DNA from: an uncultured Paenibacillaceae bacterium
GTDB taxonomy: Bacteria > Bacillota > Bacilli > Paenibacillales > CALAME01
Length of the DNA stretch: 11,134 bases
Assembly (NCBI GenBank): GCA_937983035.1
Contig: CALKAN010000094.1
Span: 1 to 11,134 of the forward strand
Direction: 5' to 3'
Shown: positions 1 to 7,400 of the stretch, in pieces
How positions within the stretch are numbered: the stretch's first letter is position 1
Layout: every line of letters begins with the position of its first letter
Notes under the pieces: generated by a model
What the model was told of the DNA's origin: nothing
Databases searched by the model: none
What the model saw: the letters and a program-made list of their open reading frames with translations, nothing else
Made by a program: the position numbers and the translations under genes

Positions 1-57
1 TTGAAAATTATATGGAAGACATTACGTTCAGGCTTTATTCATAAGAATGCTTACTAA
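1..57 (+). CDS. C-terminal end of an upstream gene, possibly an exopolysaccharide sugar transferase (partial)
   Basis: Frame 1 is open from the window edge and reads LKIIWKTLRSGFIHKNAY before a TAA stop at 55-57. The pattern of a hydrophobic 'KII-KT' stretch followed by a short tail ending in A-Y resembles the extreme C-terminus of membrane-bound initiating sugar transferases (undecaprenyl-phosphate sugar phosphotransferase type), which commonly sit just before ugd in exopolysaccharide clusters. Only 18 residues are visible, so the family is a guess from pattern and context. The 17-base gap to the preferred ugd start suggests co-transcription with ugd. Confidence 0.42.
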   Translation: MKIIWKTLRSGFIHKNAY

Positions 58-74
58 TGAAAGGAAGAAATTTA

Positions 75-1403
75 ATGAATATTTCCGTCGTTGGAACTGG
101 ATATGTAGGGTTGGTAACTGGTGTTGGACTCGCAGAAGTGGGACATCATGTTACTTGTATCGATGTTGATGAGACTAAAATTGAATGTCTTAAAAAGGGG
201 AAATCACCTATTTATGAGCCTGGGTTAGAGGAATTATTAGAACGAAACATTTTAGCGAATCGGATTAAATTTACTGTGAGTCATTCGGAAGGTTTCAAGG
301 GGGCTGACCTTATTTATATCGCGGTTGGTACACCGCAACAAGAGGATGGACAAGCCGATCTTTCCTATGTAAAACAAGTCGCAATAGATATAGCTCATAA
401 CGTTGTAAATGATGTGATTGTTGTCATAAAAAGTACAGTCCCTGTTGGTACAAATGATTGGGTTAAGCAAATGATTCAGGAAAACCTTAAACAACAAGTT
501 AAAGTCAGCATGGTTTCCAACCCAGAATTTCTTAGAGAAGGTTCTGCAGTTTTCGACATGTTTCACGGAGATCGCATAGTTATTGGAGCAGATAATGCTG
601 AAATTTTTGAAACGATGAAAGAAGTTTATCAACCATTTGGAATGCCCATTTATACGACAGATATTAGAAGTGCCGAAATGATCAAATATGCTTCCAACGC
701 ATTCTTGGCAACGAAAATTAGTTTTATTAATGAAATTGCAAATATTTGTGAAAAATTAGGTGCGAATGTAGAGGACGTAGCAACAGGAATGGGAATGGAT
801 CAAAGAATAGGTCAGTCTTTTCTGAAAGCAGGTATAGGATACGGGGGATCATGTTTCCCAAAAGATACAAAAGCTTTGGTTCAAATTGCAGGTGGAGTAA
901 ATCATGATTTTGCTTTATTAAAGTCTGTTATTGAAGTTAACAATCAACAGCGGTACACTTTATTAAGAAAAATGCAAGATCGCTTGGGAAATTTGTCGGG
1001 GAAAAGAGTTGCGTTGCTAGGCCTTGCTTTTAAGCCAAATACTGATGACATGAGAGAGGCGCCTTCTATTACAATAGCTACTGAATTGACTTTAGCAGGC
1101 GCTGATATCATTGCTTATGATCCAATTGCTATTCCAAACGCGAAGAAAATTCTGCCTGGAGCAGTTAATTATACAGAAGATATAGACGAGGCACTGAAAG
1201 ATGCTGATGCTGTGATGATTTTAACAGAATGGGAACAGGTGAAAAAAATAAAATTAAGTAAGTTTTCTGAGTTAATGAAAGAGCCACTAGTATTCGATGG
1301 GAGAAATTGTTATTCATTAGAAGAAATAGCTAAACATCATATCGAATACTATTCAGTTGGAAGACCATTTGTTAAAAGCAAAGCTAATATTATGCATGTA
1401 TAA
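75..1403 (+). CDS. ugd: UDP-glucose 6-dehydrogenase
   Basis: This cytosolic enzyme oxidises UDP-glucose to UDP-glucuronate with two NAD+, supplying uronic acid for exopolysaccharide or teichuronic acid. The 442-residue length is normal for the family. The N-terminal Rossmann motif GTGYVGL is at 7-13 with the acidic IDVD at 29-32. The NPEFLREG block is at 149-156, the conserved lysine of EMIKYASN is Lys204, and the catalytic cysteine is Cys260 in GYGGSCFPKD. The C-terminal UDP-binding domain begins near 310 (KRVALLGLAFKPNTDDMRE). The ATG at 75 is chosen because AAGGAAG lies at 61-67 with good spacing; an in-frame ATG at 57 has no ribosome site and would overlap the preceding stop codon. The gene is AT-rich compared with the carbohydrate genes further right, which suits an exopolysaccharide cluster of different base composition. 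A terminator follows at 1431-1474. TuaD is the Bacillus name for the same reaction. Confidence 0.95.
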   Translation: MNISVVGTGYVGLVTGVGLAEVGHHVTCIDVDETKIECLKKGKSPIYEPGLEELLERNILANRIKFTVSHSEGFKGADLIYIAVGTPQQEDGQADLSYVKQVAIDIAHNVVNDVIVVIKSTVPVGTNDWVKQMIQENLKQQVKVSMVSNPEFLREGSAVFDMFHGDRIVIGADNAEIFETMKEVYQPFGMPIYTTDIRSAEMIKYASNAFLATKISFINEIANICEKLGANVEDVATGMGMDQRIGQSFLKAGIGYGGSCFPKDTKALVQIAGGVNHDFALLKSVIEVNNQQRYTLLRKMQDRLGNLSGKRVALLGLAFKPNTDDMREAPSITIATELTLAGADIIAYDPIAIPNAKKILPGAVNYTEDIDEALKDADAVMILTEWEQVKKIKLSKFSELMKEPLVFDGRNCYSLEEIAKHHIEYYSVGRPFVKSKANIMHV

Positions 1404-1430
1404 AATCAATTATTTAGTATATTTCCTTTT

Positions 1431-1474
1431 AAACCTCCCTATACTGGAAATAACCGGTATAGAGGAGGTTTTTG
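1431..1474 (+). terminator. Rho-independent terminator of ugd, overlapping the next gene's ribosome binding site
   Basis: Left arm 1431-1447 (AAACCTCC then CTATACTGG) pairs with right arm 1454-1471 (CCGGTATAG, bulged A at 1463, GGAGGTTT) around the loop AAATAA. This gives about 17 base pairs with one bulge and one G-U pair. Five T residues follow at 1469-1473. It should end transcripts from ugd. The 3' arm includes AGAGGAGG, the Shine-Dalgarno sequence of the small gene that starts at 1477, so read-through RNA would hide that site. Confidence 0.8.
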
Positions 1475-1476
1475 TT

Positions 1477-1605
1477 ATGTTTGAGCACAGCGATCATGAA
1501 AAGGGAGAAGACACGCTCGGTCTTTGGCGCGGGTTAGGAATTGGAATTGCAGCGGGGACGATGCTGTGGGCTGCGATTATCGGACTGATTTGGTATTTTT
1601 TATGA
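1477..1605 (+). CDS. Small single-pass membrane protein, 42 residues, function unknown
   Basis: The gene begins at ATG 1477, eight bases after a near-perfect AGAGGAGG at 1461-1468, which is the main evidence that it is real. The product has a charged N-terminus (about residues 2-12, rich in Asp, Glu, His and Lys) and one hydrophobic segment from about 20 to 42 (glycine/alanine-rich, then IIGLIWYFL). It is probably a short inner-membrane protein with the acidic N-terminus on one side and almost nothing beyond the helix. I do not recognise a family. Its ribosome site lies inside the 3' arm of the upstream terminator, so it would be translated well only from RNA in which the hairpin is not formed. 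A TATAAA box overlapping the ugd stop (1399-1404) has no matching -35, so its promoter is unclear. Confidence 0.62.
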   Translation: MFEHSDHEKGEDTLGLWRGLGIGIAAGTMLWAAIIGLIWYFL

Positions 1606-1640
1606 ATTGGTCCCGTTGTTCTCTAGTTGCCGGAAACAGC

Positions 1641-1666
1641 AAAAAACGGCTTGCAAGTTCAAGCCG
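1641..1666 (-). terminator. Rho-independent terminator of the AraC-type regulator gene
   Basis: On the minus strand the sequence reads CGGCTTG, a six-base loop, CAAGCCG, then six T residues (plus-strand A-run at 1641-1646). The seven-base-pair GC-rich stem followed directly by a T-run is a classic intrinsic terminator. It lies about 50 bases past the regulator stop codon. Confidence 0.75.
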
Positions 1667-1670
1667 CGAG

Positions 1671-1713
1671 AAAGTGAACATAATGATGAATGATCCATGT
1701 TCATTTCTTTTTC
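1671..1713 (+). terminator. Weak terminator candidate after the small membrane protein gene
   Basis: GAAAGTGAACAT (about 1670-1681) can pair with ATGTTCATTTC (1697-1707) with one bulged G, giving about 11 mostly A-T pairs around a 15-base loop, followed by a T-rich stretch to 1712. It faces the plus strand, opposite the 1641-1666 terminator, so the pair would insulate the two convergent genes. The stem is AT-rich and the loop large, hence modest confidence. Confidence 0.4.
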
Positions 1714-1718
1714 CAATT

Positions 1719-2570
1719 TTACTTAATGACTGGAAGCTTGGATGATTTCGCGCGCCGCATATGTTTGCGATAGTTGAGCGGGGAGACGCCGTAATGCTGC
1801 TTGAATTGATTGCTGAAAAAGTAAATGTCGGTATAACCCAGTGATTCAGCGATTTGCGTGACGGTTTGATTCGTTTCTATGAGCAACGCGCGGGCTTTGT
1901 TCAAGCGGGTATGCTTGATATATTCTTTAATCGAATAACCGGAATATTCTTTAAACAGACGGCTGGCATATCTTGGAGATAGTGCGACCAATTGAGCGAT
2001 GTCTTTGCGGCAGATCGGCTTCGAAATGTTTTGTTCAATGTGGAGTGCGATTTTGCGCATGAGATGTCGATGGGAGTGGCTTGGCTGCTTTTTAGCTTCG
2101 CGGCTGTGGTGCAATAAGGCAAGAATAAGTTTTAGCAGCAACTCAACCATTTCTTTGCTGAAACAATCGACTTGATCGGAATATTCAAGCAAGGAATGCA
2201 AATATTGTTCCATCCAATACCGATTTTTCGGTTCTTTAATGACGGTATGACGAGGCGGCAAGTAAGTGTTGCAGCTGGATGGGGGCATGTCGTTGCCATG
2301 CTCATCCGTGATCGAAAAATGATAATAAATGAGCGTAAATCGATGCTTAGGATTGTGATAAGCTTCGACTTGGTCGCCTGGACGCAAGATGCAGCAAGTT
2401 CCTGCTTCTGCTTTGTAGCGGGTGCCGTTAATGTAAATTTCCCCTTCGCCAGACAGTACATACCATATGTCATAGTCGTCCAAGGTGCGTTTCCACATCC
2501 ATTGGTCTCCGCATGCTGATTTGTCAAATTCGTAATTGCTTTTGATTCTTATGCCTTGCCACAGATGCAT
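1719..2570 (-). CDS. AraC-family transcriptional regulator with N-terminal cupin sensor domain
   Basis: This one-component regulator probably binds a sugar or sugar-derived effector and controls the divergent binding-protein gene. From the start chosen it is 283 residues. The N-terminal half contains a cupin-like effector domain (about 32-87, with YVLSGEGEIYING and an AGTCCILRPGD turn). The C-terminal AraC domain (about 170-270) has two helix-turn-helix units: IAQLVALSPRYASRLFKEY near 191-209 and TQIAESLGYTDIYFFSNQF near 238-256, followed by the signature GVSPLNYRK. The start at 2570 is chosen because GGGAGGG lies about seven bases upstream (2578-2584 on the minus strand). The reading frame stays open to an ATG at 2651, which would add 27 residues, but no ribosome site precedes that ATG and the extension would cover a cre-like site. 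A strong terminator follows at 1641-1666. The effector cannot be told from sequence. Confidence 0.9.
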   Translation of the reverse strand: MHLWQGIRIKSNYEFDKSACGDQWMWKRTLDDYDIWYVLSGEGEIYINGTRYKAEAGTCCILRPGDQVEAYHNPKHRFTLIYYHFSITDEHGNDMPPSSCNTYLPPRHTVIKEPKNRYWMEQYLHSLLEYSDQVDCFSKEMVELLLKLILALLHHSREAKKQPSHSHRHLMRKIALHIEQNISKPICRKDIAQLVALSPRYASRLFKEYSGYSIKEYIKHTRLNKARALLIETNQTVTQIAESLGYTDIYFFSNQFKQHYGVSPLNYRKHMRRAKSSKLPVIK

Positions 2571-2600
2571 GAAAGATCCCTCCCTTAGCGCATCCCATTC

Positions 2601-2614
2601 GGAAAACGCTTTCT
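2601..2614. promoter_or_regulatory. cre-like site (CcpA operator)
   Basis: GGAAAACGCTTTCT matches 13 of 14 positions of the Bacillus consensus TGAAARCGYTTWCW, with only the outermost T changed. It lies in the leader of the AraC-type regulator, about 30 bases before its preferred start, where bound CcpA would act as a roadblock or promoter block. The match by eye is strong for a palindromic operator, but binding is inferred. Confidence 0.6.
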
Positions 2615-2689
2615 TTAATAAAGATCTTTGCTCCAGTTTAACGCTGTGCATTCATCTGAGGTGATTGTAAGGCTGAGAAAACATCATCA

Positions 2690-2703
2690 GGAAAGCGATT
2701 ACG
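2690..2703. promoter_or_regulatory. Second, weaker cre-like site
   Basis: GGAAAGCGATTACG matches 11 of 14 positions of TGAAARCGYTTWCW and keeps the central CG and the AAAGCG half. It lies 89 bases from the stronger site, between the divergent genes. It could be a second CcpA site or chance. Confidence 0.35.
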
Positions 2704-2731
2704 GAAAATTGGTCTTTCACTACAAATTTTT

Positions 2732-2757
2732 AGCCTTTCTTCTATTTTGAAAAGGCT
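2732..2757. repeat. Inverted repeat in the divergent control region
   Basis: AGCCTTT (2732-2738) and AAAGGCT (2751-2757) form a perfect seven-base inverted repeat with a 12-base spacer. The centre-to-centre distance is about two helical turns, compatible with a dimeric regulator site upstream of the binding-protein gene. It is too short to be sure and has no T-run to make it a terminator. Confidence 0.35.
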
Positions 2758-2843
2758 TTATTCATGATAAGTTAGGTTTAGTTTAAGCATATCACAGGTA
2801 TTATCCATTTGGAAAGAGAAAACAAATTTGGGGAGGGTTTTAA

Positions 2844-4223
2844 ATGCACAGGAAATGGTTGCTCTTAGTTGTTGTCATATTAACGATGATTCTAGCCGCG
2901 GCTTGCGGCAGCAGTGACAATGCTTCTCCAACAACGACAACCCCATCGTCGAACAAAGATTCAGAAGCGCCTGCCGGCAATAACAAGGAAGAGGAAGCAG
3001 CGTTAGAAATCGTTACTGAGCCGGCGGAATTAGTCTTCTATTACACTTCGCCGGCCGATTGGACGGAAGAAACGTTCATGCGCACGTTTGGCAATCCGAT
3101 CAAAGAGAAATATCCGCACATCACGCCGAAATTCGCGCAAAACCAAGGTTCGAACACAGGGACATCTTTGCCTGAGTTGATCACGATCGGCGCGCAAATT
3201 GACGTCGTATTTGTTTCCACGGGATTGATGAGCCGATTTACGGATGTTGAATTGCAAGAAGATATTACGCCAATACTGACAAAATTCAATTTTGATGATT
3301 CTCATATTGCTGCGCCGATCATGGAAACAGGCCGAATCATCGCAGATGGAGGATTGTATGGCCTTCCGGTTTATACGGTGCCGGCAACCATGTACTATAA
3401 CAAGGACATTTTTGACCGCTTCGGCGTGAAATACCCGAGCGACGGTTTAACTTGGGATGAAACGTATGATTTGGCCGTCCAATTGAGCCGCACGGATGAC
3501 CAAGTGACTTATTATGGTCTTCGCACGTCTTTGGGACATTTTGCTCATTTGAATCAATTTTCATTGCATATGGTAGAGCCGGATACGAACCGGGCAGACT
3601 TCAGCAGCGATAAGTGGGGGAGATTTTTCAACAATATCGTTCGATTCTATCAAATTTCGGATGCTCCGGTGGATCGGGCCGGCTTGAACTTGCATCGCCA
3701 GCGTGACGGATTTTTCGCAGAACAGAATGTAGCGATGTGGCTGGCACTGACGAATTTGCATAATGAACCGGAAATTACTCCTGACTTAAATTGGGATATC
3801 GCCCCGTTCCCAACTTTCCCAGAGCTCGGAGATGTTGGGCCGCAGCCTTATCCGACATATTTTAATGTTTCGACAACAAGTGAATATAAAGATCAAGCCG
3901 TTCAAGCAATTATGTATTTAACATCGAAAGAATTTCAGATGCAAAAATCTTTGAGCGGAGAATTGCTGACGATATTGGATGATCCGGAAGTGCGTGCCGC
4001 ATTCGGGCAGGGGGATTCCATTTATAAAGGCAAAAATGTGTCTGCTTTAGTGCCGAAAACTTACGCAGTTCCAGGGAACATTACGAAATACGACAGCATG
4101 GTTAGAAGCAAGCTCGAAGTTGCTTTGTTTGATGTCATTACAGGCGTAACTGACGTGAATACAGCGTTGCGCACAGCTCAGGAAGAAGCAAACAACGAGA
4201 TCGAAGTGGATGAAAAAGGTTAA
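2844..4223 (+). CDS. Extracellular solute-binding lipoprotein, family 1 (sugar ABC transporter type)
   Basis: The product captures a sugar or oligosaccharide outside the membrane for an ABC importer. It begins with a lipoprotein signal peptide: positively charged start, hydrophobic core to residue 17 and LAAAC with the lipidated cysteine at 21. A low-complexity Ser/Thr/Asn/Glu linker follows to about residue 55. The mature domain from about 60 has family 1 landmarks, including YGLPVYTVPATMYYNKDIF near 172-190 and the following FG (193-194), and LTWDETYDL at 202-210. The 459-residue length is typical. The start is supported by GGGGAGGG at 2830-2837. No permease or ATPase gene follows, which is unusual because CUT1-type binding proteins are normally encoded next to two permeases. 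The partner transporter must lie elsewhere, or the permease genes were lost. The divergent AraC regulator and the next gene, a secreted glycan-active protein, suggest oligosaccharide uptake. The substrate is not identifiable. Confidence 0.9.
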   Translation: MHRKWLLLVVVILTMILAAACGSSDNASPTTTTPSSNKDSEAPAGNNKEEEAALEIVTEPAELVFYYTSPADWTEETFMRTFGNPIKEKYPHITPKFAQNQGSNTGTSLPELITIGAQIDVVFVSTGLMSRFTDVELQEDITPILTKFNFDDSHIAAPIMETGRIIADGGLYGLPVYTVPATMYYNKDIFDRFGVKYPSDGLTWDETYDLAVQLSRTDDQVTYYGLRTSLGHFAHLNQFSLHMVEPDTNRADFSSDKWGRFFNNIVRFYQISDAPVDRAGLNLHRQRDGFFAEQNVAMWLALTNLHNEPEITPDLNWDIAPFPTFPELGDVGPQPYPTYFNVSTTSEYKDQAVQAIMYLTSKEFQMQKSLSGELLTILDDPEVRAAFGQGDSIYKGKNVSALVPKTYAVPGNITKYDSMVRSKLEVALFDVITGVTDVNTALRTAQEEANNEIEVDEKG

Positions 4224-4265
4224 TAAAGCTTTGCCGAGGCAGAGGTGAAGAATACACATGAATTC

Positions 4266-4306
4266 CTTTCAGGCGGACCAGACAATTTCAAAGGTCTGCC
4301 TGAAAG
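4266..4306 (+). other. Long hairpin between the binding-protein gene and the beta-helix gene
   Basis: CTTTCAGGCGGACC (4266-4279) pairs along its full 14 bases with GGTCTGCCTGAAAG (4293-4306), counting one G-U pair, around a 13-base loop. The sequence after it is TCTCTATATGATTTT, not a clean T-run, so it may be an inefficient terminator, an attenuator or a 3' stabilising structure. The rest of the 197-base gap (4224-4420) contains AAAGGAGG at 4331-4338 with no start codon at proper spacing; the nearest ATG opens an 11-codon frame only. Confidence 0.6.
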
Positions 4307-4420
4307 TCTCTATATGATTTTCATTGAGAAAGGAGGCATTCAACGAACGCTCATGCGGCGGTCATTCCGTCAATTCGCAAAGAGTTAGTTGATTAATGAA
4401 TCATGAAGGAGTGATATGAT

Positions 4421-7400
4421 GTGTCAAGGATGAAAGCAGGAATGCCGCATAAACGGACAAGCTTTCGCAAAGGTGCCGGTTTGGCATTATTTGTTGCGGC
4501 GCTCTTATTATTTATGTTGATTCCCAGTGTGCATGGACAAGAAAATGGAGAAAATTTAGCGCTGAACAAACCTGTTTCAGTGACGACATTTTGCAATAGC
4601 TGCGGCACGTTTGGCACGAATGCGGTGGACGGGGACTATGAAACATTCTGGCGGGCGCTGTCGCGGGATGAAGCTCCAGCCATTACGGTCGATCTTGGCG
4701 AAGGCGTTGAATGGAATAAAGTTGTGATGACGCTGAATGAGCATGTGATTGACGGCTACACTCTCGCATACTCGTTCGATGGACAACAATGGACTGATGT
4801 TTATGTGCTGCCTTATTCGCCGCAAGGTTCATTGGAGACGATCGTCATTGAACCGGTAAGCGCCCGCTATGTGCGGGTCGGGATTGATACGACGCGGCCT
4901 GCGAATGCGCTGATCTATGAACTGGAAGTATATTTGACGGATGAAGAGCCGACCGGCCCTCCGCCAAGCGTGCTGACTGAAATTACGCTGCATGACGGGG
5001 AGCGGGAGTACGGCTATCGTGAAGATTTGTTGCTGGAAATAGGGGACACGCACCAGATTGAGGTGACTGCGATGATGTCGGATGGAAGTGAAGCGGATTT
5101 GTCAGAAGCGATCGTTTCGTTCCAAAGCAGTGATGAAACTATTTTTCAAGTAAATGATGCGGGTGAAATAATCGTTGTCGGCGACGGAGTCGGGAAATTA
5201 TTCGTCACCGTAGAATTGGGGCCAAGCAAACTCGCGACGGAAATTTTTGTCGTAGTGGAAGATTTGGCGGAAAGAGCCATTTGGGAGGCAACTTGGGCTC
5301 ATCCGACAATCGTGTCTCGAATTGGGCATCCGGCCGTCATGCAGCTCGGTGAGGCGTTCCCGGCGCTGCAAGTGAAAGCTTACACCGATTTAGCGGTGAC
5401 AGGAGATCTCGTAGACAGCGATGGTCATGTGGTCTGGACGCTTTCAGAACAATTTGGGCAAGGGGATGAGGCAGAAATCGCCATTCCCGGCCATGCGAGC
5501 GCGGCGGGAACGTATCAGCTGCGGACCGTGTTGACGCCGGCTGGGAAAGCGCCCGTGCAAGATGCGCTGTACTTTACGGTTCGCGATTTGAACAACGCTG
5601 AGTCTGGGCAAAGCCAAGTCGCGTATGTTGGTGAGGACGGGCATTTGCAGTACGTGCCGGATTATAAAGGCAATACTGTGCTCGATTTCTCAAACAGCGG
5701 ATACAGGGGCGGCGGCGTGCAAATTCCGGATGTGCAAGCACGGATCGTCGTTGAGCCGGGCGAAGGGGATGATACGAAGCGGATTCAAGATGCGATCGAT
5801 CAAGTTTCGCGGCTTCCTTTGCTGGAAGACGGGTTTAGAGGGGCGGTCGTGCTCGAGCGAGGAACGTTTGAAGTAGCGGGAACGTTGCGCATTGAGACAG
5901 ACGGGGTTGTGCTGCGGGGCAAAGGCGCAGGTGAAGACGGCACGATATTGTATGCGACAGGCACTTCGCGCCGGGATATTTTGCAAATTCGCGGCACAGG
6001 CGGCCCTGTGATCGATGAAAGCAGCAAGGTTGAAATTACCGAACTGTATGTGCCGGTGGGCGCTCGCACCTTCCAAGTAGCTGATGCGAGCGGCTTTGAA
6101 GTGGGAGATGCGATCATCGTTCGCCGCCACGGCAATGACCATTGGATTCATGCGATTCATATGGATACGATCGTGGAGCGGGAAGATACCGTGCAATGGA
6201 CTCCGTTCTCGCTTGATTTTGACCGCGTCATTACCGCAATTGACGGCAACAAAATTACGGTAGACGCTCCGATCGCCAATGCGATTGAACGCAAATGGGG
6301 CGGAGGAGAGATTTATCGCTATTCCGATCCGGGACGAATCGAAAATGTCGGGGTTGAAAATTTGCGCGTGAAGGTGGAGTTTGATCCGAGCGTAACGATG
6401 GTATATTCCGGTGAGGAATATTATGCAGATGAAAATAAAGCGAGAACGTTCGTATCGTTGGCCAATGTTAAAAATGCTTGGGTGCGGGAAATCGATGCCT
6501 ACCATTTGGAATTCAGCTTAGCGGTCGTGCAGCCGTCTGCCAAATGGGTGACGGTGCAGGATGCCCGCGCTTTGGAACCGGTCAGCCAAATTACGGGATC
6601 GCGCCGTTACGCCTTTAATTTAAACGGACAGTTGTCATTAGTTCAACGGGCCTTTGCGGAGAAAAACCGACATGCTTATGTCGTCGGCGCCAGAGTGCCG
6701 GGGCCGAATGTTTTCCACGACAGCGAATCCGTTCTGGATTATGCTTACAGCGAACCGCATCACCGTTGGTCGGTCGGAGGGCTGTATGACAATATTTCAG
6801 GAGAAATTGCGCTGATGGATCGTGGATTATACGGCACTGGACACGGCTGGGCAGGCGCCAATTACGTGGCATGGAATACGGAAGGCGTGCTCATTGCCCA
6901 ATCGCCGCCGACTGCACAAAATGACGCGATCGGGCACGTAGGCGAGCGCAGGCCGGGGCATTGGCCGAATCCGGACGATCCTCGTCCGCGGGAAGACGCT
7001 CTTTGGGACAGCCACGGCCAGCATGTCACTCCGCAGAGCTTGTACTTGCAGCAGTTGAGAGACCGCCTTGGAGAACAAGCGGTGCAAAACATTGCCCGCA
7101 AACCTGTCGGAGGACCGGAGTTGGATACGCCGGATTTAAGCTACTTGCCTTCTTTGCAAGCCATTTATGTGAACGGGGCTCCGTTGGAAGGCTTCGATCC
7201 AGAGCGTTTCGTTTATCATTATGATGTGCCGCTCGGGATGGAAGATCCGCCGTATGTTGCAGCAGAAAGCGAATATGCATTTGAAATTGTGCAGGCGGAA
7301 AGCATGGCAGAGCCGGCAGTTATTCGAGTTCGGCACGATGAAATCGACAATCTCGAATTGGAATATGTGGTTACGTTCGCCCATACAGATCTGCCGGATA

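Larger units (their letters stand above)
2571..2843. other. Divergent intergenic control region between the AraC regulator and the binding-protein gene
   Basis: This 273-base stretch must hold both divergent promoters. It contains two cre-like sites (2601-2614 and 2690-2703) and an inverted repeat (2732-2757). On the minus strand TACAAT (2664-2669) could be the regulator's -10, and on the plus strand TATTAT (2799-2804) could be the -10 of the binding-protein gene, but neither has a good -35, as expected if activator-dependent. GGGGAGGG at 2830-2837 is the ribosome site for the gene at 2844. The part 2571-2651 is open in the regulator frame and may instead be coding if the upstream ATG is used. 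Confidence 0.55.

Noticed and set aside
252..632. A 126-codon minus-strand open frame inside ugd.
   Set aside because: It is fully covered by conserved ugd coding sequence and its translation shows no family features.
4354..4389. An 11-codon frame (MRRSFRQFAKS) after AAAGGAGG, considered as a permease remnant.
   Set aside because: The ribosome site is about 16 bases from the ATG, too far, and 11 residues cannot support a family assignment.
5690..6505. A 271-codon open frame on the minus strand inside the beta-helix gene.
   Set aside because: It is a shadow of the GC-rich plus-strand gene, has no ribosome site or recognisable domain, and the plus-strand frame encodes clear domains throughout.
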